DNA of 64,000 nt from CAVQDV01 sp963711375 (GCA_963711375.1 CAVQDV010000005.1:1798001-1862000), one strand, 5' to 3'. Counted from the stretch's first letter, positions 35,055 through 44,958 are shown. The notes: generated by a model not told the origin, from the sequence alone. Numbers and translations: made by a program.

Positions 35055-35994
35055 TTAGCGGGAAGTGCTAGGTCTTTTAGTGTCTTTCCAGTTAGGTAAA
35101 GAATCTTCCCATTTGTTATCGGTTACAGCGATAATTTTTTTATCCGACAAGCTCATCAGGTAAACGTCACCATAGGGTTGGGGGGAGAAGATAGGGATAA
35201 GGGGCGTTTCTTCTTTTAAGCCACCACGCTCAGAAGCGTAGGCAACGCCCGAACGACCGCTTCTAAAAATAATATGTTTTCCGTCTCTCGTAAAACGGGG
35301 AAACATATTATTTGAATTAGAGCCTTTTGTTAAATGAATCGCCTGTTTAGCTGGAATATTATATTTCCAAATATCGGCATTATGGTGGAGGCTGGAAAAT
35401 AGTAGGCCAATGCTGGTTGTCAACCATTGGCCATCATCCGTAGAACTTAAGCCAATCATAAGTCCATTTTTAGTGCGGTAAATTTCATTTATATTTTAAC
35501 CGTTAAGATTTGATATTACAATTTTCGAAAATTCATCGACCGAAATAATTATATTAATCGAAGGTATGTAATTGGGAAAATAGCCACGCACGGTGCTCAT
35601 ATACCGCAAGACTTTTGGTTTTATTATTGTAGGCGGGCGACCAATAATTGCGAGCAGAATCAGTTTCAAAGCGAAAATCATGCCCTTCTGCTGTGGTAGA
35701 AGCAATACGCCATTTATTATTTGTTTGGGTAGCAAATGCAATTCGATTATTCTGAATGAGGGTCGGTGAAACAGCAAAAACAGTAGGGGGAGTGATGGAT
35801 TTTACATGTGATCCATCTATATTCATTTGATAAATTTTTGAAAAATTATTTTTGATTGAATAAAAGTATATTTTTTTACTGTCTGAAGACCAAGTAGGAG
35901 ATCCTGTCCAATCATTATTATTGGTTAATTTTTTTATATCAGATCCATCCGTAAAGGCCCAGTGGTAGAGTTCATTGCAAGTTATGGAAATCAA
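35055..35994 (-). pseudogene. Decayed partial copy of the TolB-like propeller gene
   Basis: Fragments here match the protein encoded at 38110-39981 almost word for word (for example DWTGSPTWSSDSKKIYFYS and NADIWKYNIPAKQAI) but with losses. The C-terminal part lacks the stretch between FRSGRSG and YASERGG, the middle part loses the segment after SLAVY and shifts frame, and a stop (TTA on the plus strand) breaks it near 35497. The N-terminal third is missing. It ends 64 bp from the IS copy at 33749-34991. Confidence 0.85.
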
Positions 35995-36355
35995 ACGAGC
36001 AATGTTATGACTATCTTCAAGGGGCGAAAGGTTAAGAGCTTCGCTTATACCATCATTTATAAGGCAGTTTGCAATGAATTCCGAGCTTCTTTGGCTGGTC
36101 TAAATGGCTCAAACATCAATTAATTTGAGTCAGCGAGCTTAGGCCTGCGCCGCCGCAGAGTAAGAGCCAGGCGCTGGGCCTGCCCTAATGATATTAAATT
36201 TTAAGTCTTTTGGGTGGTCATCAGCATACTTGTGATGCACTCATAATTTATTATATAAATCAATTAATTAAATCCCTTCATTAAGGGCTTGAGAATTCTG
36301 GTTACCAGTAGTCTATACTGAAAATGAAAAAATAAACAATTTTGGGAGATTTACC
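35995..36355. other. Intergenic stretch with a GC-rich hairpin
   Basis: No gene is recognised. AGGCCTGCGCC (36141-36151) and GGCGCTGGGCCT (36170-36181) can form an imperfect GC-rich hairpin. The right end holds the leader of the secreted-protein gene, with a TATACT hexamer at 36314-36319. Confidence 0.5.
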
Positions 36356-36778
36356 ATGAATTGCAAAAGCCTGCTAAGATTATTTGCCTTGTCGGCTCTT
36401 CTAACCACCCAGTGTGGGTGGGGCTATATAGTTTCAGTGACGGTAACGAACATTACGGTTGTGCCCTCGCATCCTTTCGATCTTAAAGTTTATCAGGGCA
36501 ACTTAGCTAACCCACTCGCTTTTTTCCCACTGAAGTATAATTTGCCCCCCTTCATTTTGAAGCCGAACATGACAATTAAGCGGGAGAGCACAGACCCACT
36601 CTGCGCGCGAATCAATTTTAAGGGTCCTGCTGAATCTTATTATCATCCTAGAAGTTTTATTCTTAATTCACAAATCACTTCCCAGAATATATTCATTGAG
36701 TTATCCGGTCATGGTGACGTTTCAATTATTGCAGACCCAAAAGATAGCGATTGTGTAAACAATATAATGAAAAAATAA
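36356..36778 (+). CDS. Secreted hypothetical protein, 140 residues
   Basis: GGGAG lies 8 bp before the ATG. A signal peptide covers about residues 1-23 (LLRLFALSALLTTQCGWG), and the mature part is beta-rich with a few Cys (PLCARI, SDCVNNI). It is not recognised. It lies in the accessory region together with another secreted orphan at 37001, and the hairpin at 36789-36816 follows its stop. Likely periplasmic or exported. Confidence 0.7.
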   Translation: MNCKSLLRLFALSALLTTQCGWGYIVSVTVTNITVVPSHPFDLKVYQGNLANPLAFFPLKYNLPPFILKPNMTIKRESTDPLCARINFKGPAESYYHPRSFILNSQITSQNIFIELSGHGDVSIIADPKDSDCVNNIMKK

Positions 36779-36788
36779 GAGACTCTTC

Positions 36789-36816
36789 AGGGGTTCCGGC
36801 TTTAGCGGGAACTCCT
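36789..36816. repeat. CCCGCTTTAGCGGG-type palindrome
   Basis: GGGGTTCC and GGAACTCC flank GGCTTTAGC. It is one of four related hairpins in the window with a GCTTTAGC-like centre (35048-35070, 36789-36816, 38080-38105, 62598-62625), each just beyond a gene end. It may act as a terminator here. Confidence 0.5.
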
Positions 36817-37000
36817 AGTAATTCAGTCTGACTTCAAAGAGAAATTCATTTGTCTTCTGAAGTAATAAACTGACAAGAGGGCAGTATTATTTTGCTATGA
36901 CAGTTGGTACAAGGAGACATTTGACTATTACCGATCCTGTATTATAATTTGTTTACGGATATAAAGTGATCTCATGTTTATATTAACCAGGGGGTTTGTT

Positions 37001-37453
37001 ATGAAAAAGTTTCTATTATCTTGTCTTGGTTTATTTTTGTTTCTTGGGGCTTTCAACGTATACGCCGATTCCGGTGGTGTGCGGAGAATTCTCTGCCCTT
37101 CAATTCCCAATAACTTCACTATGGGAGACTATTTTGGTACTGTCGATGCTCCGGGTTTTAAGTGGTGGTCGTCATCCATAGACATGCCGATTGGAACTCC
37201 AGTAAGGATTGATGAAAGCAAAGGCGACATACCTGCTCAATATCAGATTGGCGAGATTTTATTAGATTTTCATGGAAGATGGCATACAAAAAGTTATGCG
37301 GTTGGCTGTGGGGCGACCTTCACAGTTAACAAAAAGCAATATCGAATGGAGGTGGTAACAGAATGGGATATGGATGATCCTTCACGTCCTTACAATTGCT
37401 CTTGGAATGTCGCAGATAAGTGCTTTTATTGCTTGGTTAATAAATTGAAGTAA
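37001..37453 (+). CDS. Secreted hypothetical protein, 150 residues
   Basis: The ATG at 37001 is chosen because AGGGGG lies 6 bp upstream and it gives a textbook signal peptide, MKKFLLSCLGLFLFLGAF, cut after VYA. The mature part has five Cys (RRILCP, VGCGATF, YNCSW, KCFYCL), suggesting disulphides. It is Trp/Tyr-rich and not recognised. A periplasmic or exported role is likely. Nothing downstream is co-transcribed until the decayed AbiE remnant. Confidence 0.75.
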   Translation: MKKFLLSCLGLFLFLGAFNVYADSGGVRRILCPSIPNNFTMGDYFGTVDAPGFKWWSSSIDMPIGTPVRIDESKGDIPAQYQIGEILLDFHGRWHTKSYAVGCGATFTVNKKQYRMEVVTEWDMDDPSRPYNCSWNVADKCFYCLVNKLK

Positions 37454-37466
37454 TAAAAGTCCCAGT

Positions 37467-37526
37467 CACTGCAGTGTTTTGTTAACTTCAATTAACTCAA
37501 GAAAATATAAATAAAATTCTGCAGTG
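37467..37526. repeat. Pair of CTGCAGTG motifs
   Basis: The 10-bp palindrome CACTGCAGTG (37467-37476), followed by TTTT and GTTAAC, and a second CTGCAGTG (37519-37526) lie after the secreted-protein gene. The same pair, in inverted order with related flanks, occurs at 55464-55567. Confidence 0.45.
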
Positions 37527-37677
37527 TAATGAAGAGTCTAGCCGTTGTAAAACCTCCCTATGTCTTGGAAGGCTAGATTTAAGGGCGCCTAAAATCGCGA
37601 GGCTGGTTTGGAGGTTTTTAGCATATCTCTTTTGCATTTAAATTCTAAATAGAATTATTAATCACATTTTCAATTCG

Positions 37678-38061
37678 CTAGATTTCAGCTAACGTTTTAT
37701 CAAAGTCGGGGGTGTCACCAAAAAACATATCAGCCATTTTGATGGAAAATAATTGACTTTGTTTTTAACTACATCAATTAGTAACTTCGTGTCATTCAGC
37801 GCATCTTGGGTAAGATTCTTCTTGTCGAGCATGACAATGTCATAATAATGTCGGAACATCCGGCCTGGAAGGGTGTTTTTGGGGTCGCGGTGATATTCGG
37901 CATGAAGCAATGATACCTTTATGTAAAAGCCGGTAGAGTGTTACGGCTATGGTCACGCGAGGAGCCAGATCAATAAAATTTTTAGGTGTAAAGACCCAGC
38001 CCCGCTTTTTACCGCGAATGCGTCGGAGGATATGGTCACTTGCTGAATTCATGGCGCCCAA
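37678..38061 (-). pseudogene. Remnant of an AbiE-like antitoxin-toxin pair
   Basis: The start (ATG at 38052, MNSASDHILRRIRGKKRG then GWVFTPKNFIDLAPR) matches the DUF6088/AbiEi-like antitoxin N-terminus. It breaks off after about 47 residues and joins the C-terminal part of a nucleotidyltransferase toxin: LHAEYHRDP, RHYYDIVML. A further frame change leads to ADMFFGDTPDFDKTLAEI and a stop at 37678. Most of both genes is deleted. A different, intact AbiE pair lies at 59.3-60.8 kb. Confidence 0.7.
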
Positions 38062-38076
38062 AGGCGCCAGCTTTTT
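38052..38076 (+). terminator. Strong hairpin with T-run
   Basis: TGGCGCC (38052-38058) pairs perfectly with GGCGCCA (38063-38069) and TTTTT follows at 38072-38076. On the plus strand it is a good rho-independent terminator; on the minus strand it lies at the start of the AbiEi remnant. Confidence 0.6.
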
Positions 38077-38079
38077 GTA

Positions 38080-38105
38080 GCAATTCCCGCTTTAGTGGGC
38101 ACTTC
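38080..38105. repeat. CCCGCTTTAGTGGG-type palindrome
   Basis: GCAATTCCCGCTTTAGTGGGC lies just after the stop of the TolB-like gene. It is the same hairpin family as 62598-62625 but with one arm changed. The matching site after the decayed copy (35048-35070) is further eroded. Confidence 0.5.
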
Positions 38106-38109
38106 TGTT

Positions 38110-39981
38110 CTAAGGTCTTTTAGTGTCTTTCCAGTTAGGTAAAGAATCTTCCCATTTGTTATCGGTTACAGCGATAATTTTTTTATCCGACAACCTCATC
38201 AGGTAAACGTCACCATAGGGTTGGGGGGAGAAGATAGGGATTAGTGGAGTTTCTTCTTTTAAGCCACCACGCTCAGAAGCGTAGGCAATCCATTTTCCAT
38301 CTGGGGAGAATGTAGGATGAACATCTGCACCTGGACCATCCGTGAGTTTTGTTAATTTTCCTGGGCTCCCATTGGGCTTAAGCGTCAACATATAAATCCG
38401 ATAATTTTCGCCATGATATACCGATGAAAAGATGATTTTATCGCCTTGAGGTGAGACATCGGGCATGGTGTCGACCCCTTTGTTAAACGTTAATTGTTTA
38501 ACGTGGGTTCCATCACTATTCATAACATAAATATTTTTTGCGCCCGAACGACCGCTTCTAAATATAATATGCCTTCCGTCCTTCGTAAAACGGGGAAACA
38601 TATTATTAGAATTAGAGCCTTTTGTTAAATTAATCGCCTGTTTAGCTGGAATATTATATTTCCAAATATCGGCATTATGGTGGAGGCTGGAAAATGGTAA
38701 TCCAATGCTGGTTGTCAACAATTGGCCATCATCCGTAGAACTTAAGCCAATCATAAGTCCATTTTTAGTGCGGTAAATTTCTTTTATATTTTCGCCGTTA
38801 AGATTTGATATTACAATTTTCGAAAATTCATCGACCGAAATAATTTTATTAATCGAAGGAATGTAATTGGGAAAATAGCCGCGCACGGCATAAGTATTTA
38901 CTGTTTTGTCATTTAAATTTATTTGACTATGATTAACGGTAAATGGGCCTACAGCCATCGGTTTTGATAAATACGATGCGTTAGGAACTTCCGCAAAAAA
39001 TAAATTATTTCCTTGGTTTCCTTGCCCATATACCGCAAGACTTTTGGTTTTATTATTGTAGGCGGGCGCCCAATAATTGCGAGCAGAATCAGTTTCAAAG
39101 CGAAAATCATGCCCTTCTACTGTGGTAGAAGCAATACGCCATTTATTATTTTTTTGGGTAGTAAATGCAATTCGATTATTCTGAATGAGGGTCGGTGAAA
39201 CAGCGAAAACAGTAGGGGGAGTGATAGATTTTACATGTGATCCATCTATATTCATTTGATAAATTTTTGAAAAATTATTCTTAATTGAATAAAAGTATAT
39301 TTTTTTACTGTCTGAAGACCAAGTGGGAGAGCCTGTCCAATCAGAATTATTGGTTAATTTCTTTATATCAGATCCGTTCGTTTTCATGATGTATATATTC
39401 GTGGAGCGGTAATTTTCTGGTGGTTGAGGATTTGTAATTAAAGCCGCTTTTGAATCTTGGTTACTCGAGAATGCTAGCCAATGCCCATCAGGGGAAACTG
39501 AAGGATGTAAGTTGCTGCTATTATTTTTGCTTAAATTAATGGCATCTAACTGAGCTACCACAGATTTGGGGTTAAAAGGAATTTTAAATATATTAGCCGT
39601 ACCATCTCGAGTACACATATAGTAAATGAATTTTCCATCTGGAGAAAATGAAGCCGTGTCTTCAAAGCTTTCTCCTGAAGTCAATCTTTTTGGAGTGAGG
39701 CTAGAGTTTCTTAAATCTAAAACATACAAAAAACCTCTGCCTGTTCGTTCAGAAGTAAAGACAAGCCAATTGCCATCTGGAGAGAAAGTGGGATTATAAT
39801 TTAAACTATTTCCTTTTGTCAGGGGAGTGCTTTTGCCAGATTGAATAAGATAAATCTGCCAGAAGCTAGGTTGAATGGTGCTATAGACCAAAATCTCATT
39901 ATGTTTTTTTGTTTCGCCAAATCCATAAACTGAATACAGCATTAAAAGTAAAGACAAAATAAGCGCTAGTTTTTTTTTCAT
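38110..39981 (-). CDS. TolB-like beta-propeller protein, exported
   Basis: This protein (623 residues from the ATG at 39981) has a signal peptide (MKKKLALILSLLLMLYSVYG) followed by repeated PD40/WD40-like blades: FSPDGNWLVFTSER, FSPDGKFIYY, VSPDGHWLAFSSN, VSPQGDKIIFSS, FSPDGKWIAYASER. It resembles TolB and the DPP-IV-type propeller but has no peptidase domain and is not in a tol-pal cluster. Upstream in-frame ATGs at 40035 and 39999 would lengthen the N-terminus and hide the signal peptide. A decayed copy lies at 35055-35994. It may bind an envelope partner; role unknown. Confidence 0.85.
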   Translation of the reverse strand: MKKKLALILSLLLMLYSVYGFGETKKHNEILVYSTIQPSFWQIYLIQSGKSTPLTKGNSLNYNPTFSPDGNWLVFTSERTGRGFLYVLDLRNSSLTPKRLTSGESFEDTASFSPDGKFIYYMCTRDGTANIFKIPFNPKSVVAQLDAINLSKNNSSNLHPSVSPDGHWLAFSSNQDSKAALITNPQPPENYRSTNIYIMKTNGSDIKKLTNNSDWTGSPTWSSDSKKIYFYSIKNNFSKIYQMNIDGSHVKSITPPTVFAVSPTLIQNNRIAFTTQKNNKWRIASTTVEGHDFRFETDSARNYWAPAYNNKTKSLAVYGQGNQGNNLFFAEVPNASYLSKPMAVGPFTVNHSQINLNDKTVNTYAVRGYFPNYIPSINKIISVDEFSKIVISNLNGENIKEIYRTKNGLMIGLSSTDDGQLLTTSIGLPFSSLHHNADIWKYNIPAKQAINLTKGSNSNNMFPRFTKDGRHIIFRSGRSGAKNIYVMNSDGTHVKQLTFNKGVDTMPDVSPQGDKIIFSSVYHGENYRIYMLTLKPNGSPGKLTKLTDGPGADVHPTFSPDGKWIAYASERGGLKEETPLIPIFSPQPYGDVYLMRLSDKKIIAVTDNKWEDSLPNWKDTKRP

Positions 39982-40035
39982 TGGATTTATCAGCCTCATT
40001 ATGGGTTTCTCTATTATAGAACTAGATAGTCTCAT

Positions 40036-40453
40036 TGTTAGATGTTTAGAGCAACAATTTATACTGGTTGGTTGAAAGAATTGTGTGAGCGGAAGTTCCC
40101 CCTATTTGGACGCCATCGGACCATCTTGGGCGCATAGAATTGCTGTTAGCGCGAGCATTTGGATTTTCCTTCATCATTGCAGAAGAAGATTGCGATTGCT
40201 GCCGGTTTTAATGCCTTGCTTTTCACCCTAGTCTGTTTGAAAATGATGATTGTTGAATACGTTAATTGCATGGATGCAAAGTAATGGGTATCCCCGAATC
40301 AAAACTACGACTTCAAGCGCTTGGAATTAATATCTACAACGAGCCCGTCATTTTTTTATTATTCATTCGGAAGCGAAGGGTGAGCTTAATTATGCGCTAT
40401 CTTATATTGAGCTTGGTCATTTCGTTATTCGTATTGGGAATTAGGAGCGCTGA
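40036..40453. other. Intergenic stretch between divergent genes
   Basis: No gene is recognised. A plus-strand open frame of 68 codons (40266-40472) has no good start site and runs into the ATPase gene; its last 27 codons (from the ATG at 40392) could encode a small hydrophobic peptide, but support is weak. The promoters of the TolB-like and ATPase genes must lie here. Confidence 0.5.
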
Positions 40454-42829
40454 ATGGATCCACAGTTACTAAATACCGACTCAAAAATTGGGCTCACCTC
40501 ACAGGAGGTTAAATCGCGACAGGCGACTTTCGGTCCAAACAGCATCCAAGAAAAACAGAGTAGTCGTTTAGTTCAGTTCCTCTTATTTTTTTGGGGACCG
40601 ATTCCTTGGATGATCGAAACTGCGCTTATTTTATCAGGATTTTTGGAACAATGGGAAAGTTTTTTTATCATTGCGTTGATGCTTGGATTAAATGCAGGGG
40701 TGGGATATTGGCAACAATACAAGGCTGATAATGCAATAGCCGCCTTAAAAGAAAGCCTTTCATTAATGGCGCGGGTATTGCGGGATGGAAAATGGGCCAG
40801 CCTTCCAGCCAGCCAATTAGTTCCTGGCGATATTATCCTCGTCAAACTCGGCAATATTATTCCTGCTGATATGAAATTACTTGAAGGAGAATATTTAACC
40901 GTTGATCAGTCCGCACTAACAGGCGAGTCTCTTCCTGTCGATAAAAAAATCGGCGATGAAGTTTACGCCAGCGCTATAGTTCGCTTAGGAGAAATGATTG
41001 GGATAGTAAGCGGAACTGGAATGGATACGTATTTTGGCCGAACCGTCAAGTTAGTTGAAATTGCTAGAACCACTTCACATTTCCAAAAAGCCGTCTTAAA
41101 AATTGGAAATTTTCTTATTCGTCTGACCTTAGTTTTAGTGTTAATTATTATATTGGTGGCGTATTTTCGGCATGATCCATTTCTGCATACGCTATTATTT
41201 GCCTTAATTTTAACGATTGCGGCAATACCAGTTGCACTGCCCGCTGTTTTAACCGTAACGATGGCTGTGGGGGCATTAGAACTCGCAAAAATGAAAGCGA
41301 TCGTGTCGAAATTAACATCGATCGAAGAAATGGCTGGAATGGATATTTTATGTTCGGACAAAACCGGAACGCTCACCAAAAACCAATTAACACTAGGTGA
41401 GCCTATTTTAATCGAGGCCAGCAATGAAGAAGAACTTAGTTTAGCGGCAGCATTAGCATCAGAAGGAAATTCCGAGGACGTCATTGATCATGCTATTTTC
41501 ACAGCCTATTCTTCGGTGAATAATTTAGAGGATTATGAAATCACGAAATTTATTCCTTTTGATCCCACGAATAAGCGCACGGAAGCCTCCGTAAAAAAAG
41601 GAAATATTAATTTTGCAGTAACGAAGGGTGCGCCTCAAGTGATTCTAGCACTTGTTTCAGAGCCTGAAATTACTCAAAAAGTCGAGACGTCCGTGAGCCA
41701 TTTGGCCAGTTCTGGCTATCGAGCACTAGGCGTTGCCAAAAAAGAAAGTGATGGTAAATGGAAATACCTTGGATTAATAGCCTTATTTGATCCACCAAGG
41801 GAAGATACGATAGAAACCATTCAATCGGCACAAACGATGGGTTTGCAAATTAAAATGCTAACAGGAGATCATACCTCCATTGCTAAAGAAATCTCAAAAA
41901 AAGTGGGTCTAGGCGATGATATTATTTCCGCCGCTGAAATATTCAATAAAGGGACTCCCGCTATTGAACAATTAGAAAAGGTTGATGGTTTTTCTGAAGT
42001 ATTTCCTGAGCATAAATTTGAAATTGTGAAAGTTCTACAAGTGCATCATCATATTGTGGGAATGACTGGAGATGGCGTTAATGACGCGCCCGCTCTAAAA
42101 CAAGCGAATGTTGGGATTGCTGTGGGTGGAGCAACGGATGCCGCACGTGCGGCAGCGGATTTAATTTTAACTCAACGAGGATTAGCCGTTATTACCCGAG
42201 CTATTGAAGAAGCCCGAAAAATTTTTGAACGTATGAATAGTTACGCGACTTTCCGAATCGCAGAAACTCTTCGAGTATTACTCTTTATTTCTTCCAGTAT
42301 AGTAGTTTTTAATTTATATCCAGTTACCGCCGTGATGATTGTTTTACTGGCGATTTTAAATGATTTCCCCATCATGATGATTGCCTACGATAATGTCCCG
42401 GTGGCAAAAAATCCGGTTCGGTGGAATATGTATCGCGTGCTGTTTGTCAGTGGCGCATTAGGTTGTACTGGAGTTTTAGGTACATTTATTTTATTTTATA
42501 TGGCGAAATATTATTTTCGTCTTCCATTCGCCACCATTCAAACTTTTATTTTTCTTAAATTATTAGTCGCGGGGCATTTGACAATTTACATTACGAGAAA
42601 CACGGGATCAATTTGGGAGCGCCCTTGGCCCAATTGGCGGCTTTTATGTACGATCGAATTTACTCAGGTTCTCGGCACTTTCGCAGCGGTTTATGGATGG
42701 TTTATCACTCCAATTGGCTGGGGCTATGCTTTATTAATTTGGGCGTATTCCTTGTTTTGGATGTTCATTGGAAGTGGCGTCAAGATTTTACTGTATAAGA
42801 CGATTATCACTAAAGAGCGCTATAGATGA
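40454..42829 (+). CDS. Plasma-membrane-type proton-exporting P-type ATPase
   Basis: This 791-residue protein is a P3A-type ATPase, the family of fungal and plant proton pumps also found in some bacteria. It has the actuator loop TGES (156-159), PVALP in helix 4 (259-263), the phosphorylated Asp302 in DKTGTLTKNQ, TGDHTSIAKE, and GDGVNDAPAL. Helices fit the ten-helix fold. There is no N-terminal heavy-metal domain. The AGGAGC site before the ATG supports this start. It may export H+ or set the membrane potential in acid; followed by a DUF389 gene. Confidence 0.9.
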   Translation: MDPQLLNTDSKIGLTSQEVKSRQATFGPNSIQEKQSSRLVQFLLFFWGPIPWMIETALILSGFLEQWESFFIIALMLGLNAGVGYWQQYKADNAIAALKESLSLMARVLRDGKWASLPASQLVPGDIILVKLGNIIPADMKLLEGEYLTVDQSALTGESLPVDKKIGDEVYASAIVRLGEMIGIVSGTGMDTYFGRTVKLVEIARTTSHFQKAVLKIGNFLIRLTLVLVLIIILVAYFRHDPFLHTLLFALILTIAAIPVALPAVLTVTMAVGALELAKMKAIVSKLTSIEEMAGMDILCSDKTGTLTKNQLTLGEPILIEASNEEELSLAAALASEGNSEDVIDHAIFTAYSSVNNLEDYEITKFIPFDPTNKRTEASVKKGNINFAVTKGAPQVILALVSEPEITQKVETSVSHLASSGYRALGVAKKESDGKWKYLGLIALFDPPREDTIETIQSAQTMGLQIKMLTGDHTSIAKEISKKVGLGDDIISAAEIFNKGTPAIEQLEKVDGFSEVFPEHKFEIVKVLQVHHHIVGMTGDGVNDAPALKQANVGIAVGGATDAARAAADLILTQRGLAVITRAIEEARKIFERMNSYATFRIAETLRVLLFISSSIVVFNLYPVTAVMIVLLAILNDFPIMMIAYDNVPVAKNPVRWNMYRVLFVSGALGCTGVLGTFILFYMAKYYFRLPFATIQTFIFLKLLVAGHLTIYITRNTGSIWERPWPNWRLLCTIEFTQVLGTFAAVYGWFITPIGWGYALLIWAYSLFWMFIGSGVKILLYKTIITKERYR

Positions 42830-42988
42830 GAATAATTTTTTTGGGCGCTATAGGCACTGTCACAGGGTCAACATATTTATTAAGTTTTGGGTCTAATGCC
42901 CCTAATGAGTGTAATGCCATGCTGTTCATGGCTTATCGGAAAAAATGTTATATTATAATAAACACGATTATTCGAAGAGGGATATAAA

Positions 42989-43978
42989 ATGACGACCAGA
43001 ATGATTCAAATAATTGCCGATAAAGAGAAATATGAAGAAATAAAGGAGATGATTAAAGAAAATGAAATAATTGATTCTTGGGAAATGCCCGATTTATCAC
43101 AAAGGCGGGTTATTTTTTCAATCATCCTCGCACTGGAAAGTAGCCAATCGTTTTTAGATAGTATGCAAGCAAAAATCGATGAGAAGATTATTAAAAAAAT
43201 TCTTATATCCTCGCCGGAGGCAGTATTGCCACTTGAAGAATTTGCCCACCGAAAAAAGGAGAGCGTACCTCGTCAAGAACTCTATAATCAAGTCTTTAAT
43301 CACAGCACTCTTAATTTAGATTTTGTTTTCTTAATTATATTTTCGACAGTTGTGGGTGCATTGGGACTATTACAGGATCAGGTAATCGCCATCATCGCCG
43401 CAATAGTAATTGCCCCCATTCTTGAGCCTAATTTAGCTATTGCCTTTGCCGTGGGTATCGGTGATATGAAATTAATGTTAAGAGCAATTAAGATAAATAT
43501 CACTGGAATTTTGGTTTGTTTGATTTTGTCGTGCATAATCGGATTTTTTTGGCCGCATGAGGTTCAAACATCGGAATTTTTATTAAGACGCACCAATGTT
43601 GGCTATTCCAGTATCGTGCTTGCGGTTGTGGCTGGTGCGGCGGGGGCAATATCCCTGACATCGCGCTTTTTAACGGTTTTGGTAGGCGTGATGGTGGCTG
43701 CGGCATTATTGCCCCCACTCGTCGCTGCGGGCATCTTGCTTGGCTCCGGCAATTCCTACCAAGCTATAGGAGCCGCTTTATTATTCATAGTGAATATACT
43801 CTGTGTAAATCTCAGCGCTAATTTGGTTTTTATATTTAAAGGAATTCATCCGAGAAAATGGTATCAAAGGCATGAGGCAAAAGAGGCGATTTTTTGGTAT
43901 CTATTATTTTGGATTTTCTCTTTGCTTGCTATATGCATAAGTTTTTATTTCCACTTTCGTTTTTTTACATCTAAATAA
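42989..43978 (+). CDS. DUF389 (TIGR00341) family membrane protein
   Basis: The 329-residue protein has a soluble N-terminal domain (residues 1-110) and a membrane part with about six helices containing IIAAIVIAPILEPNLAIAFA and LVGVMVAAALLPPLVAAGILLG, the family's conserved repeats. Function of the family is unknown; it is found in many bacteria and archaea. GAGGGATATAAA precedes the ATG, and a TATAAT hexamer at 42954-42959 may be its -10. It sits between the P-type ATPase and a YiiX-like gene. Confidence 0.85.
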   Translation: MTTRMIQIIADKEKYEEIKEMIKENEIIDSWEMPDLSQRRVIFSIILALESSQSFLDSMQAKIDEKIIKKILISSPEAVLPLEEFAHRKKESVPRQELYNQVFNHSTLNLDFVFLIIFSTVVGALGLLQDQVIAIIAAIVIAPILEPNLAIAFAVGIGDMKLMLRAIKINITGILVCLILSCIIGFFWPHEVQTSEFLLRRTNVGYSSIVLAVVAGAAGAISLTSRFLTVLVGVMVAAALLPPLVAAGILLGSGNSYQAIGAALLFIVNILCVNLSANLVFIFKGIHPRKWYQRHEAKEAIFWYLLFWIFSLLAICISFYFHFRFFTSK

Positions 43979-44072
43979 GGATGATTCCTTCAGGATGAGG
44001 ATGCTCTTAAACCAAGAATCGATATGATATCTTTTATTAAAGTGTTAATATAAAATTGAATGGAGTGAAATT

Positions 44073-44900
44073 ATGGTGGGCTCCGATAATCCTACTTTTA
44101 AGGGAGAAGCCCTGGGAATGCTAAAAAAAAATCTTCATCATTGGCTCACACGTGAGGTTGAAAAACCCGCACACAATATTTTATTTGATTTTAATAAAGT
44201 TCTAGCAGATGCAGAGTTGGGAGACGTCTGGTTGATAGAGGGACATTCAAGAATAAGTCGTGTTATTAGTGTGATCACACGCAGTCCCTGGACACATGCC
44301 GCACTTTATCTTGGAAAGCCCAGTGAATTTTTAGATGAAAGCGATTGCCAAATATTAAGGGAGCACTACTCAGGTTCTCTGAACGATCCCTTGGTGATTG
44401 AAAGCATAATTGATAGGGGTGTGATAGTTACTCCAGCCCATTTTTATCAAACAAGCCATATCCGAGTTTGTCGTCCTAGGGGCTTGATTCCGGAAGATGC
44501 AAAAAAAATCCTCCATTTTGCCATTGGGCAACTCGGTGATGAATATGCCACAGCAGAGATTTTTGATTTAATGCGGTTTTTATATCCTTGGCACATTCTG
44601 CCACGACGTTGGCATTCTAGTTTATTTCGTTTTGGCTCAGGCGGCGCTATGAAGTTGACTTGTTCATGCCTGTTAGCAGACGCATTTGGATCTATTAACT
44701 TTCCAATTTTACCCGCGATCAACCAAAATGAGATTGGAGAGGAAGAATTTATTTTACGAAATCCTAAACTCTTTACCCCGCGAGATTTTGATTATTCCCC
44801 TTTTTTCGAAATTATAAAATACCCTGCTTTTGAAATTTCCACAGAACATTTTTATGATCGAATGAAATGGAATCATGACATGTTTAGCAATGATTTCTAG
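44073..44900 (+). CDS. YiiX-like permuted papain-fold hydrolase
   Basis: This 275-residue protein matches the YiiX/YebB group of NlpC/P60-like permuted cysteine hydrolases. The motif order is characteristic: the His in SPWTHAALYLG (His75) comes first, then the Cys in LTCSCLLADAF (Cys197 or Cys199). It has no signal peptide. Relatives act on peptide or lipid-linked bonds, but the substrate here is unknown. It stands alone between a DUF389 gene and a convergent glycoside-hydrolase-like gene. Confidence 0.78.
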   Translation: MVGSDNPTFKGEALGMLKKNLHHWLTREVEKPAHNILFDFNKVLADAELGDVWLIEGHSRISRVISVITRSPWTHAALYLGKPSEFLDESDCQILREHYSGSLNDPLVIESIIDRGVIVTPAHFYQTSHIRVCRPRGLIPEDAKKILHFAIGQLGDEYATAEIFDLMRFLYPWHILPRRWHSSLFRFGSGGAMKLTCSCLLADAFGSINFPILPAINQNEIGEEEFILRNPKLFTPRDFDYSPFFEIIKYPAFEISTEHFYDRMKWNHDMFSNDF

Positions 44901-44958
44901 TCTCATAGTGCAGCGCTGTGAAATAAGAAGGAACCTAATGATGAGCAAGCTCATTGGG

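Noticed and set aside
40266..40472. Plus-strand frame of 68 codons before the P-type ATPase
   Set aside because: No ribosome site at any start, overlaps the ATPase start and resembles nothing; mentioned only as a possible small hydrophobic peptide.
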